Source: an uncultured Senegalimassilia sp. (GTDB lineage: Bacteria; Actinomycetota; Coriobacteriia; Coriobacteriales; Eggerthellaceae). Taken from it: 64,000 nt of DNA. The translations under genes and the position numbers were made by a program. Where the stretch lies: the NCBI RefSeq assembly GCF_934630535.1, contig NZ_CAKTVU010000006.1, forward strand, positions 1 through 64,000, read 5' to 3'. Below, one piece after another: positions 50,891 through 59,265 of this stretch. The notes below the pieces were generated by a model, which saw nothing but the letters and a program-made list of their open reading frames with translations, was not told the origin of the DNA and made no database searches. Every line of letters starts with the position of its first letter. The stretch's first letter is position 1.

Positions 50891-51478
50891 ATGACTCAGA
50901 ACGTTGCAGCCCAGAAGCGTACGGTGGCAACCTCCGCGAAGAAGGAGGGCCTGTCCGTACAGGATCTTATTTTGGTAGCCGTGCTCATCGCAGCCGGAGC
51001 CGTCCTTAAGCTGACCGTTTCCAGCTTCCTCAGCTTTGCGGGCATGAAGCCCAATTTCATGATCGCCATGTACTGCCTGGCAATCATCCTTACGCGACCG
51101 AAAGTGTATCAATCCGTGGTGATCGGCCTGTTGGTGGGCCTGGTCAGCCAGCTTCCCATGCTGAACGCCACGCCGCTGGTGAACATCGCCTCCGAGATGT
51201 TGGGAGCTTTGGCGTGCGGCTTGCTGGTTACCGCGCTTGCGAAGGTTGCTGCCGATAACAAGGGCTTCCAAAACGTCGTCGCCCCCGTGATCATCACGTT
51301 CCTGTCCACCATCGTCTCCGGTTACACGTTCGCCATGATCGTGGGCGTCGCCGTCGCGCATCTTGAGCCGCTGGCGGTGTTCGGCGTGTACGCCGTGATG
51401 GTGCTCGGCACTGCAACCATGAATGCCGTGCTGGCGGCTATCCTCACCCCGGTCCTGCGAGCTGTCTTGAAGCGATAA
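50891..51478 (+). CDS. ECF transporter S component, TrpP-like (predicted tryptophan)
   Basis: The 195-residue protein has about six hydrophobic helices and resembles the tryptophan transport protein TrpP, notably in LSFAGMKPNFMIAMYCLAIIL. S components bind the substrate and dock on the ECF module. The T-box leader upstream carries a UGG-like specifier, which independently points to tryptophan. Fitting genes for the two ATPases and the T component follow. The ATG at 50891 is chosen because it follows AAGGAATGAGGAT; an ATG at 50882 is too close to the ribosome site. Substrate assignment is an inference. Confidence 0.85.
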   Translation: MTQNVAAQKRTVATSAKKEGLSVQDLILVAVLIAAGAVLKLTVSSFLSFAGMKPNFMIAMYCLAIILTRPKVYQSVVIGLLVGLVSQLPMLNATPLVNIASEMLGALACGLLVTALAKVAADNKGFQNVVAPVIITFLSTIVSGYTFAMIVGVAVAHLEPLAVFGVYAVMVLGTATMNAVLAAILTPVLRAVLKR

Positions 51479-51524
51479 CGGCCTGGTCATCGCCCGAGAG
51501 CCCATCATCAAGAAGGAGCATCCC

Positions 51525-52382
51525 ATGATCGAGATCTCGCAATTGTCGTTTCGCTATCGGGAGGGGGTCGAGCCCATCCTGCGCGGCATCGACCTTACCG
51601 TTCCCGACGGCTCGTTCGTGGGAATCACCGGCGCCGCGGGCAGCGGAAAATCCACGCTCACGTATGCGTTCAATGGCATCATCCCGCATTGCTACCCTGG
51701 TGATTTTTACGGAAGCGTGACCATCGACGGGCTGGACACGTGCGAAGCGTCCCTGACCGACATCAGCCGCCTGGTCGGCAGCGTGTGCCAGGACATCGAC
51801 TCGCAGATGGTGTCGTCGGTGGTCGAGGACGAGGTGCTGTACGGCCTTGAGAACTTCGGCGTGCCGAAAGACCAGGTGGAAGGCCGTATCGCCGAGGCGC
51901 TGGAGGCCATGGGAATCTCCGATCTGCGTCATCGCGGCATCGCCGAGCTTTCCGGCGGGCAGAAGCAGAAGGTTGCGGTGGCATCGGTCATCGCGCTGAA
52001 GCCGCGCGTGCTGGTGCTTGACGAGCCGACGGCCGAGCTGGACCCGGTGTCATCGCTTGCCGTGTTCGAGCTGTTGGCGCGCTATGCCCAGGAAAACGGC
52101 ACCACGGTCATCGTGGTGGAGCAGAAGATAGCGCTGCTGTCCGATTTCGCCGACATGCTGCTTATCGTGGACGGCGGCAAGATCCGCTTCCAAGGAACGC
52201 CCGCCGAGGTGCTCGAGCATTCCGACGAGCTGTTGGAGATCGGCGTGAACTGCCCGCGTTCTACCAGCTTGGTGAACCGGTTGCGCGCACGCGGCCTGGT
52301 AGACGCGCCGGCGGCGCGCAACGTCGACGAGGCGGTCAAGGCGTGCAAGCAGGTTTTAAGCGGGGAAGGGGCTTCGTCATGA
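51525..52382 (+). CDS. ecfA: ECF transporter ATPase subunit A1
   Basis: The 285-residue ABC ATPase has Walker A GAAGSGKST (residues about 37-45), a Q loop before VCQDIDSQMVSS, signature ELSGGQKQKVAVASV, Walker B VLVLDEPTAELDP and the switch region VIVVEQKIAL, where the usual His position reads E-Q-K as in some ECF ATPases. It drives uptake with its partner encoded next. AAGGAG precedes the ATG at 51525. The stop codon overlaps the start of the second ATPase (ATGA). Confidence 0.92.
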   Translation: MIEISQLSFRYREGVEPILRGIDLTVPDGSFVGITGAAGSGKSTLTYAFNGIIPHCYPGDFYGSVTIDGLDTCEASLTDISRLVGSVCQDIDSQMVSSVVEDEVLYGLENFGVPKDQVEGRIAEALEAMGISDLRHRGIAELSGGQKQKVAVASVIALKPRVLVLDEPTAELDPVSSLAVFELLARYAQENGTTVIVVEQKIALLSDFADMLLIVDGGKIRFQGTPAEVLEHSDELLEIGVNCPRSTSLVNRLRARGLVDAPAARNVDEAVKACKQVLSGEGASS

Positions 52383-53227
52383 TCGAGTTCGAGAACGTGA
52401 GCGCATCGTACGATGGCGAACTGCCCATCCTGCGCGATGTGAGCTTCCGTATCCCCGATGGCGATTTCGTCGCGTTCGTGGGTACGAACGGTGCGGGCAA
52501 GTCAACCACGATGCGCCTGGTCAACGGCCTGTTGAAGCCGTCGTCGGGCCAGGTCCTCATTGATGGCGTGCCCACTGTGCAGCTACGCACCAGCCAACTT
52601 GCCGCGAAGGTTGGCTTCCTGTTCCAGAATCCCGACCGCCAGATTTGCTGCTCAACCGTGCGCGAGGAGCTGCTGTTCGGCTTCCGCGCGCAAGGGCGCG
52701 TCGATGTTGAGGCCGAGGCGAAGGTGGACGCGATGATCGAGCGGTTCGGGTTCGACGGCGATGCCGAGCCGTTCCTGCTCAATCGCGGTACGCGTCAGCT
52801 GCTGGCGCTTGCGTCCATCATCGTGATGGAGCCGCCTGTGGTGGTGCTCGATGAGCCGACCACCGGCCTTGATTTCCGCGAGTGCGCCAAGGTGATGGAC
52901 ATCATCGCCGAGCTGAACGCTTGCGGCACCACGGTGATCATGGTGTGCCACGACATGGAGGTGGTGGCGGACTACGCTCGGCGGGTGATCGCCATGACGG
53001 CAGGTCAGGTGGTTGCCGACGGCGAAACGTTCGCCGTGCTTCGCGATCGCGACGTGCTGGCGCGCACGCATCTGCTGCCGCCGCAGGTGGTGGATGTGGC
53101 GCTGCGTTTGGCCGAGGACGGCGCCGTTGCGGCGGCATCGCCGGTGGCGTCGGCCGATACGCTCGATGAGATGACCGATGCGCTTGCCGCTGCGGCAGGT
53201 GCTTGCGAAGGGATGGGTGTGCGATGA
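52379..53227 (+). CDS. ecfA: ECF transporter ATPase subunit A2 with degenerate signature
   Basis: The 282-residue ABC ATPase has Walker A GTNGAGKST, Q loop FLFQNPDRQICCS, Walker B VVVLDEPTTGLD and switch His in MVCHDMEV. The LSGGQ signature reads LLNRGTRQLLALAS, so the conserved serine and second glycine are missing; the composite ATP site it contributes to may be weakened, while the site formed by the other ATPase keeps a normal signature. Asymmetric sites are known in heteromeric ABC ATPases. The ATG at 52379 overlaps the upstream stop, and its own stop overlaps the next start. Confidence 0.92.
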   Translation: MIEFENVSASYDGELPILRDVSFRIPDGDFVAFVGTNGAGKSTTMRLVNGLLKPSSGQVLIDGVPTVQLRTSQLAAKVGFLFQNPDRQICCSTVREELLFGFRAQGRVDVEAEAKVDAMIERFGFDGDAEPFLLNRGTRQLLALASIIVMEPPVVVLDEPTTGLDFRECAKVMDIIAELNACGTTVIMVCHDMEVVADYARRVIAMTAGQVVADGETFAVLRDRDVLARTHLLPPQVVDVALRLAEDGAVAAASPVASADTLDEMTDALAAAAGACEGMGVR

Positions 53228-53991
53228 AAGGCTTCCTGGAATACGTGCCGGGCGACAGCCTGCTGCACCGTATGAACCCGGTGGCGAAACTGGCGGCGGC
53301 ATTCCTGCTGGTGATCGCCTGTTTCGCCACCAGCAACCTTGCGTTGCTGGCGCTTGTGATCGTGCTTGATGCGGTGCTCGCCGTGCAATGCAAGATGGTT
53401 TCGCAAACGCTGGGCTTGGCGAAGGCTGTGGCGCTGTTCTCCCTGGTTTTGGCGCTGATCGCGCTGCTGTTCACGCCGCAAGGCGACGTGCTGGCGCAGC
53501 TGCCGTGGGGCTACATCGGCACGGAGAGCGTGGCCGCGGCCGTGCTCATCGTGGTGCGACTGGTCGCGTGCGCGGTGCCGCTGTTTTTGGTGTTCTACGT
53601 GACCAAGCTCACCGACATGGCAAATGCGCTGGTCAAAGTGTTGCACGTGCCGTATAAGTATGCGTTCACGTTCATGTCCACCGTGCATTTCATCCCCGTG
53701 TTCATGAACGATATGGCTGGCATCATGGAGGCGCAGACCGCGCGCGGCGTGGAGTTCGACGGCGGCTTCCTGAAGAAGGTCCGCCTGATGATGCCGCTGT
53801 GCGTTCCGCTGCTGGTGTCGTCGGTGCGCAAGACCAACAGCGCCGCCATCGCCGCCGAGGTGCGAGGCTTCAACCTGCGCACCCGGGAAAGCGGCTTCAA
53901 GGAGTACCCGTTCGCGGGCATCGACTTCGCGGCGCTTGCCGTGGCCGTTGCGATCGTGGCGGCGGCTGTTGCGTTGAGCGTGTTGCTGTAG
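53224..53991 (+). CDS. ecfT: ECF transporter transmembrane (T) component
   Basis: The 255-residue protein has about six hydrophobic helices and the coupling-helix motifs AQTARGVEFDGG and AAEVRGFNLRTRE of EcfT. It connects the two ATPases to the S component encoded at 50891. The ATG at 53224 overlaps the stop codon of the second ATPase (ATGA), so S, A1, A2 and T form one transcriptional unit behind the T-box. The gene closes the operon; no clear terminator follows before the convergent macrodomain gene. Confidence 0.92.
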   Translation: MKGFLEYVPGDSLLHRMNPVAKLAAAFLLVIACFATSNLALLALVIVLDAVLAVQCKMVSQTLGLAKAVALFSLVLALIALLFTPQGDVLAQLPWGYIGTESVAAAVLIVVRLVACAVPLFLVFYVTKLTDMANALVKVLHVPYKYAFTFMSTVHFIPVFMNDMAGIMEAQTARGVEFDGGFLKKVRLMMPLCVPLLVSSVRKTNSAAIAAEVRGFNLRTRESGFKEYPFAGIDFAALAVAVAIVAAAVALSVLL

Positions 53992-54028
53992 CCTCGATTC
54001 GCCAAGCTCGGCTAATCGAGGCGAGACG

Positions 54029-54871
54029 CTACTCCTCCGTTTCGCTTGCGGGTTTCTCGTCTTCGCCGAGGATCGCGCGGTAGAGGCTCTCGTCCTGCTC
54101 GGTGTACACGTCGAAGATGACGTGCATGTCGGCGCCGGGCTCGTCGGCGGCGCGGGAGTCAAGCCATGCCTTCACCGCCTGCACGGCGATCTGCGCGCCC
54201 TCCTGTTGCGGGAATCCGAACACGCCGGTGGAGATGCAGCAGAACGCCACCGATTCCGCCTTCGCCGCACACGCCGCATCCAGGCAGCTGATATAGCACT
54301 GCGTCAGCTGTTTGCGCTGCTCGAGCGTTGGTTTTCCCTTCGTCATGGGGCCGACCGTATGGATGATGTTCCGAGAGGGGAGGTTGTATGCGGGCGTGAT
54401 CTTCGCGCGGCCGACGGGCTCCTCATAGCCTTGCTCCCGCATGATCTGCGCGCACTTCAGGCGCAGCTGCACGCCGGCGAAGGTGTGGATGGCGTTGTCG
54501 ATGCATAGGTGCCCGGGGATCCAGCAGCCCAGAAGCGCGCTGTTCGCGGCGTTGACGATGGCATCGCAGCGCAGGGCGGTGATGTCCCCGCGCCAGATGC
54601 TCAGGCGCGGGTCGGAGGCGATGCGCGCAAGCTCGTCGGCTTCGGTGATGCCCGGTTCGGCCACCATAAGCTGAAGCATGCGGTCCTGCACCTTCAGGAA
54701 CTCCGGCGATGCGGGCTTCGGCTCGCGCGTGTTCACCAGCGCGCGGAACTGCTCCCACTGCTCCATGAACCAACGCGGATCCTCTTGCGGCTCCACATGC
54801 TTGCTTCCCGCGCCCCGCTCGTCCATCAGGTGGTTTACCAGGAAGGCCATATCCTTTACCAGTTGCATCAT
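54029..54871 (-). CDS. Zinc-type macrodomain protein, ADP-ribose hydrolase
   Basis: The 280-residue protein has an N-terminal helical region of about 95 residues and a macrodomain: GDITALRCDAIVNAANSALL, then the zinc motif GCWIPGHLCIDNAIH, IIHTVGPM and CCISTGVFGFP. The Cys/His spacing is that of the Zn-Macro subfamily, which removes mono-ADP-ribose from proteins. In staphylococci and streptococci such genes sit with a SirTM sirtuin and a lipoyl carrier, none of which is present here. The ATG at 54871 has GAGGAG 11 bases ahead; a second ATG at 54868 follows directly. It is monocistronic. Confidence 0.88.
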   Translation of the reverse strand: MMQLVKDMAFLVNHLMDERGAGSKHVEPQEDPRWFMEQWEQFRALVNTREPKPASPEFLKVQDRMLQLMVAEPGITEADELARIASDPRLSIWRGDITALRCDAIVNAANSALLGCWIPGHLCIDNAIHTFAGVQLRLKCAQIMREQGYEEPVGRAKITPAYNLPSRNIIHTVGPMTKGKPTLEQRKQLTQCYISCLDAACAAKAESVAFCCISTGVFGFPQQEGAQIAVQAVKAWLDSRAADEPGADMHVIFDVYTEQDESLYRAILGEDEKPASETEE

Positions 54872-55080
54872 GGGGCTCGCATCTCCTCGTTCGCATCGTC
54901 GTTTTGCCAGGCAGGCCGCTTGCGGCGCGCCTGGGCGCTTCGCCGTCCGCCGTCTGGGCATATCTATTCACGCTCGATAGAATAGCGCAAGGTTTGGGAT
55001 GTCGCGTGCTCGTGCCGGCGCTTCGGCGCTTTCGGCGCGGATGCGGTTCCTAAAAGGGGATGGCGTGAAAGGGGGCCGTT

Positions 55081-55590
55081 ATGGCAGCCATGGGAAAGAC
55101 CGAGGTGTTGCAATACCTCGATGACCAGGAGGTTTTCTATCAGAAGGTCGAGCACGAGCCCGTGTTCACCATGGAGGGGATGGAGCAGCTCAACCTGCCG
55201 TTCGCTTCGGAGGTGGTGAAGAACCTGTTTCTTCGCGATGACAAGAAGCGGGCCTATTACCTGGTGGTGATGCCCGAGGACAAGCCGGCGAACCTGAAGG
55301 CGTTGCGGGCTATGTTGGAAAGCCGCCCGTTGCGCTTCGCCTCAAGCGATGACCTTGAGGCGATTTTGGGCCTGCGTGCCGGCGCCGTGTCGCCGTTGGG
55401 CGTGCTCAACGACGATGAGCGTCGTGTGCAGGTGGTGCTCGACGAGGAGCTGTGCAGCTACGCGGGGCTGGGCATCCACCCCAATGACAACACGGCCACG
55501 TTGCATGTGCCGCTTCCCGATGTGCTGGCCTTGCTCGATGCGCATGGCACGCCGTATCGTTTCGTCCCCATGGAGCGTCCCGAGGCGTAG
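55081..55590 (+). CDS. YbaK/ProX-family aminoacyl-tRNA deacylase
   Basis: The 169-residue protein has the YbaK/EbsC editing domain: VFTMEGMEQLNLP, the lysine-bearing VVKNLFLRDDKKRAYYLVVMPEDKP, GLRAGAVSPLGVLND, and the C-terminal LGIHPNDNTATLHV. These blocks match the ProX (ProXp-ala) branch, which hydrolyses mischarged Ala-tRNA-Pro in trans; substrate specificity is inferred by resemblance. The ATG at 55081 follows AAAGGGGG. It appears to stand alone. Confidence 0.9.
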   Translation: MAAMGKTEVLQYLDDQEVFYQKVEHEPVFTMEGMEQLNLPFASEVVKNLFLRDDKKRAYYLVVMPEDKPANLKALRAMLESRPLRFASSDDLEAILGLRAGAVSPLGVLNDDERRVQVVLDEELCSYAGLGIHPNDNTATLHVPLPDVLALLDAHGTPYRFVPMERPEA

Positions 55591-55860
55591 CGCCGTCACG
55601 GTTGCGATGGCGCTGCGCGCTCGATCGGGATGCTCGTCAAGGCGCGTTTTTTTCAGCTTGTTTTCAGCTAAGAGCCGCCGATGCGGCCCTTAGGCGTTTT
55701 GCGGGTCGCAAACCGTACACCAAAGGGTGTAATTCAGTGACGTACGGGTGACGAAACGGTGCGAGCGCCGCCATGGCGGGCTGCGGCGTGGTAAGGTTGC
55801 CCTGTCAAACAAAACGCAGGGCGGTAAGGGCCCTGCGCCTCCGATAGCAAGGAGCCTGCC
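55591..55860. promoter_or_regulatory. Upstream region of htrA with inverted repeat
   Basis: An inverted repeat CCGTAC (55713-55718) and GTACGG (55742-55747) and, inside it, the small hairpin ACACC-AAAG-GGTGT (55717-55730) lie about 120-150 bp before the protease gene. This could be an operator, but no regulator or promoter can be assigned. Confidence 0.3.
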
Positions 55861-57282
55861 ATGACCGATCAGTTCAACAATCAAAACGGCTACGGCCAGC
55901 ACGGGCAGCCGATCCCGCCCGCGCAGGGCTACCAGCAGCCCGGCTATCAGCATTCCTATACGCAACCGGTGGTAGACGCCCAGAACCCCCGCAAAACCTC
56001 TTCCGGCCGCACGTTCGGCACCGCGTTCGCCGGCGCTGCGCTGGCATGCGTCATCGCGTTCGGCGGCTTCACCGTGTATCAGAATGTGACGGGGGCCCCT
56101 TCCGGCAGCAGCGTCACGCTGGGCGCGTCCACGAACACCGAGATCCAAGCGCAGTCCACCGACGACACGCTGCCCGAGGCCGTGGCGCAGAAGTGCCTGC
56201 CTTCCGTGGCCGCCATCGACGTGTACACGGCGCAAACCTCCACCGACATGTTCGGTCGCAGCACGTCAAGCTCCGGAACGCTCACCGAAAGCTCCCTGGG
56301 CAGCGGCGTGGTGCTCTCCGAGGACGGCTACATCGTCACGAACAACCACGTGGTCGCGGGCGCCGACGCCTTGAAGGTCACCGTGGGCGGCGAGGAATAC
56401 GACGCCGACGTGGTGGGCACCGATGAGTCCAGCGACATCGCCGTCATCAAGCTGCGCAACGCCAGCGGTCTGACCCCCGTCGAGATCGGCGATTCCGACA
56501 ACCTGACCATCGGCGAATGGGTCATGTCCATCGGCAGCCCGTTCGGCCTCGAGCAGTCCGTGGCAACCGGCATCGTGTCGGCAACCAGCCGTTCGCAGAT
56601 CATGAGCAACTCCGAAAGCAGCGGCAGCGATGGTTACGGATATGGCTACGGCGGGTCGTCGTCCCAGTCCAGCGGCTACACCATCTACCCCAACATGATC
56701 CAGACCGATGCGGCCATCAACCCGGGCAACTCCGGCGGCGCGCTGGTGGATTCCAACGGCAAGCTCATCGGCATCAACACGCTGATCACCTCGTATTCCG
56801 GCAACTACTCGGGCGTCGGTTTCGCCATCCCGGTGAACTATGCGGTCAACATCGCGCAGCAGATCATCGAGGGCAAAACCCCCACGCACGCGCAGCTTGG
56901 CGTGTCCCTCTCCACGGTGAACGCCCAGAATGCGAAGCGCTATGGCCTGAAGGTCGATAGCGGCGCCTACATCTCGGCCGTCAGCAGCGGTTCCGGTGCG
57001 GCGGAGGCCGGTCTTGAGGAGGGCGATATCGTCACGAAGTTCGACGGCAACGCCGTTGACTCCGCAAGCGATCTGATGCTCGACGTGCGTTCGAAGAACC
57101 CCGGCGACAAGGTCACCCTTGAGGTCAACCGAGATGGCGACACGAAGCAGATCGAGGTCACCTTGGGTTCCGACGAGTCGTCTCAAACCGCGTCCACGCA
57201 GCAAAACTCCAGCAGCTCCGGCGAGTTGCTCAACCGCCTGTTGAACAACAGCGGGTCCTCCGGCAAAAGCGATGCGGCCTAG
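55861..57282 (+). CDS. HtrA/DegP-like membrane-anchored serine protease with PDZ domain
   Basis: The 473-residue protein has a Gln/Tyr/Pro-rich cytoplasmic tail, one membrane helix (about 52-73), a trypsin-like S1C domain (about 110-335) with the triad His163 (TNNHVV), Asp192 (SSDIAVIKL) and Ser291 (NPGNSGGAL), and a PDZ domain (about 345-435), ending in a Ser/Gln-rich tail. It degrades or refolds damaged exported proteins. AAGGAG lies 8 bases before the ATG. A group of hairpins follows, so it is a single-gene unit. Confidence 0.96.
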   Translation: MTDQFNNQNGYGQHGQPIPPAQGYQQPGYQHSYTQPVVDAQNPRKTSSGRTFGTAFAGAALACVIAFGGFTVYQNVTGAPSGSSVTLGASTNTEIQAQSTDDTLPEAVAQKCLPSVAAIDVYTAQTSTDMFGRSTSSSGTLTESSLGSGVVLSEDGYIVTNNHVVAGADALKVTVGGEEYDADVVGTDESSDIAVIKLRNASGLTPVEIGDSDNLTIGEWVMSIGSPFGLEQSVATGIVSATSRSQIMSNSESSGSDGYGYGYGGSSSQSSGYTIYPNMIQTDAAINPGNSGGALVDSNGKLIGINTLITSYSGNYSGVGFAIPVNYAVNIAQQIIEGKTPTHAQLGVSLSTVNAQNAKRYGLKVDSGAYISAVSSGSGAAEAGLEEGDIVTKFDGNAVDSASDLMLDVRSKNPGDKVTLEVNRDGDTKQIEVTLGSDESSQTASTQQNSSSSGELLNRLLNNSGSSGKSDAA

Positions 57283-57309
57283 CATCGGCGCCCTCTTCGG
57301 ATTCTCTCG

Positions 57310-57336
57310 GGCCGCTTGGCAAAATGCCGAGCGGCC
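57310..57336 (+). terminator. First hairpin after htrA
   Basis: GGCCGCTTGGCA and TGCCGAGCGGCC pair with one G-U and a short A loop. Confidence 0.6.
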
Positions 57337-57375
57337 CCACGCGAGGCACGCGATCAGCGCGTCTCGCGTGGGGCC
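57333..57375 (+). terminator. Second hairpin after htrA
   Basis: GGCCCCACGCGAG (57333-57345) pairs with CTCGCGTGGGGCC (57363-57375). Its left arm shares bases with the right arm of the preceding hairpin, so the two are mutually exclusive at the edge. Confidence 0.55.
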
Positions 57376-57414
57376 GAAAGCCCCTCCTTTTCCTTTCCTT
57401 TTCCCTTTTTCCCG

Positions 57415-57446
57415 TGGGAACGGCCCCTATTTTGGGGCCGTTCCCA
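57415..57446. terminator. Third hairpin after htrA, strong terminator
   Basis: TGGGAACGGCCCC (57415-57427) pairs with GGGGCCGTTCCCA (57434-57446), followed by TTTTT. The upstream side is pyrimidine-rich (CCTTTTCCTTTCC). Confidence 0.85.
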
Positions 57447-57583
57447 TTTTTCCGGGTGTTGAAGCCCGTCGCCGCCGGCTACCATGCGTTAGCGCGCTGG
57501 CGGATCCTTGGTTTGCAGCGAGCAGCTCGCTTGCATGCGCTTTGCCCGATAGCCGGCCGTCTGAAAATAGCGTAGTAAGCCCA

Positions 57584-57613
57584 TTGCACCACTAGGTAAA
57601 GTAGGCGCATAAT
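57584..57613 (+). promoter_or_regulatory. Promoter of the TcyP-like gene
   Basis: TTGCAC (57584-57589) and CATAAT (57608-57613) are 18 bp apart. The predicted start near 57620 gives a leader of about 110 nt. The region 57447-57583 shows no gene. Confidence 0.55.
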
Positions 57614-57637
57614 AAGCGACACGCTGTAAGCAGGAGC

Positions 57638-57698
57638 TGCGACGGGCGGGTGAATGTTCCCGGGTTTCGTTTTCCCGGCGGTTCGCCCGCCCGTCGCA
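57638..57698 (+). promoter_or_regulatory. Long leader hairpin before the TcyP-like gene
   Basis: TGCGACGGGCGGG (57638-57650) pairs perfectly with CCCGCCCGTCGCA (57686-57698), enclosing a 35-base loop with inner CCCGGG/CCCGG stretches. It occupies most of the leader and ends 32 bp before the start codon, without a T tract. It could control translation or mRNA stability; no known riboswitch consensus was recognised. Confidence 0.5.
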
Positions 57699-57730
57699 TC
57701 GCTTCGAAACGAAAAAGGGAGACGAGAAAC

Positions 57731-59143
57731 ATGTCGTTCGACGTATTGGGGCCGGTGCTCGCCGTGCTGGTCATCTTCGCGGCGCTCATCGCGGTGCTGC
57801 GCTATCTGAAGGCGAAGGATAAAAGCTTCACGTTCCGTGTGTTCACGGCCCTGGGGCTGGGCATCGTGCTGGGTGCAGGCGTCCAGCTGGCGTTAGGCCG
57901 CGGCAGCGACGCCGCCACCACCGCGCTCGATTGGATGTCGCTGGTGGGAACCGGCTACATCGATCTTCTGCGCATGCTGGTCATGCCGCTGGTGTTCGTG
58001 GCCATCGTCGGCGCGTTCACGCGCACGAAGGCCGTTGACAACCTGGGTAAGATCGGCGGGTCGGTGCTCGCCGTCCTCTTGATCACGGTGGCCATCGCGG
58101 CGCTGTTCGGTTGGGCTACCATCGCCCTGTCGGGCCTTGCCGGGGCGGACTTCACGCAGGGCAGCGTCGATGCCACCAAGCTCGACGCGCTTCAAACGCG
58201 TCAGGACAAGGTTGCCGATACCACCATCCCGCAGACCATCCTGTCCATGATCCCCGTCAACGTGTTCGCCGACCTTGCCGGCACGCGCTCCACGTCCACC
58301 ATCGCCGTGGTCATCTTCTCTGCCATCGTGGGCTTGGCCTACCTGAAGCTGCGCGACCGCGATTCCGAGCAGGCGCAGTTCTTCAGCAACCTTATCGACA
58401 GCCTGTACGGCATCGTCATGTGCATCGTGAAGATGGTCGTGGGTCTTACCCCCTACGGCGTGCTCGCCCTTATCGCCAACGTCACGGCCACCAGCGACTA
58501 CGCCGCCATCCTCGACCTGGGCAAGTTCATCATCTTCAGCTACGTGGCCATCATCGCCATGTTCCTGGTGCACCTGCTCATCCTGGCGGGCAACCGCGTC
58601 AACCCCGCGACGTACCTTAAGAAGGCCTTCCCCGTGTTGTCGTTCGCGTTCGTGTCCCGCACTAGCGCCGGCGCCCTTCCCATGAACATCGAGACGCAGT
58701 CCAAGGCGCTCGGCGTCGACCCGGCGACGGCAAACTTCGCGGCAAGCTTCGGCATGTCCATCGGCCAGAACGGCTGCGCGGGCATCTACCCGGCTATGAT
58801 GGCCACACTCATCGCCCCCACGGTGGGCATCAACGTGTTCGACCCCACATGGGTCATCGGCCTGATCGCCATCATCGTCATCAGCTCGTTCGGCGTTGCC
58901 GGCGTGGGCGGCGGCGCCACCTTCGCCAGCCTCATCGTGCTCGGCACCATGGGCTTGCCCATCGAGATCGTGGGCCTGATGGCCTCCGTCGAGCCGCTCA
59001 TCGACATGGGCCGTACCGCCCTCAACGTCAGCGACTCCATGGTGGCCGGCGTCACCTCCTCCAACTTCACCGGCGGCCTTGATCGCGATATGTACAACGA
59101 TCCCGCCGCGGTCATCAACGCCGACGGCATCGAGAAGGCTTAG
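57731..59143 (+). CDS. Dicarboxylate/amino acid:cation symporter, TcyP-like (predicted cystine)
   Basis: The 470-residue protein has eight hydrophobic helices plus two re-entrant hairpins as in the DAACS/GltPh family. The diagnostic HP1 and helix 7-HP2 segments read RTSAGALPMNIETQSKALGV and ASFGMSIGQNGCAGIYPAMM, which closely match the cystine importer TcyP rather than glutamate carriers. Cystine uptake by ion symport is therefore the best prediction. The ATG at 57731 follows AAGGGAGACGA. A terminator ends this single-gene unit. Confidence 0.9.
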   Translation: MSFDVLGPVLAVLVIFAALIAVLRYLKAKDKSFTFRVFTALGLGIVLGAGVQLALGRGSDAATTALDWMSLVGTGYIDLLRMLVMPLVFVAIVGAFTRTKAVDNLGKIGGSVLAVLLITVAIAALFGWATIALSGLAGADFTQGSVDATKLDALQTRQDKVADTTIPQTILSMIPVNVFADLAGTRSTSTIAVVIFSAIVGLAYLKLRDRDSEQAQFFSNLIDSLYGIVMCIVKMVVGLTPYGVLALIANVTATSDYAAILDLGKFIIFSYVAIIAMFLVHLLILAGNRVNPATYLKKAFPVLSFAFVSRTSAGALPMNIETQSKALGVDPATANFAASFGMSIGQNGCAGIYPAMMATLIAPTVGINVFDPTWVIGLIAIIVISSFGVAGVGGGATFASLIVLGTMGLPIEIVGLMASVEPLIDMGRTALNVSDSMVAGVTSSNFTGGLDRDMYNDPAAVINADGIEKA

Positions 59144-59176
59144 GCCCTGCTCGTTTGTCCTTTGCGTGAAAAGCCT

Positions 59177-59213
59177 GGAAACGGCCGCCCCGATGGGCGG
59201 CCGTTTCCGTTTT
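59177..59213 (+). terminator. Terminator of the TcyP-like gene
   Basis: GGAAACGGCCGCCC (59177-59190) pairs with GGGCGGCCGTTTCC (59195-59208), followed by GTTTTC. Confidence 0.85.
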
Positions 59214-59265
59214 CGGGTAAGATAGGGAAGCTTAAACGCTTTACGATTTAACCGGGAGGTTGTAT

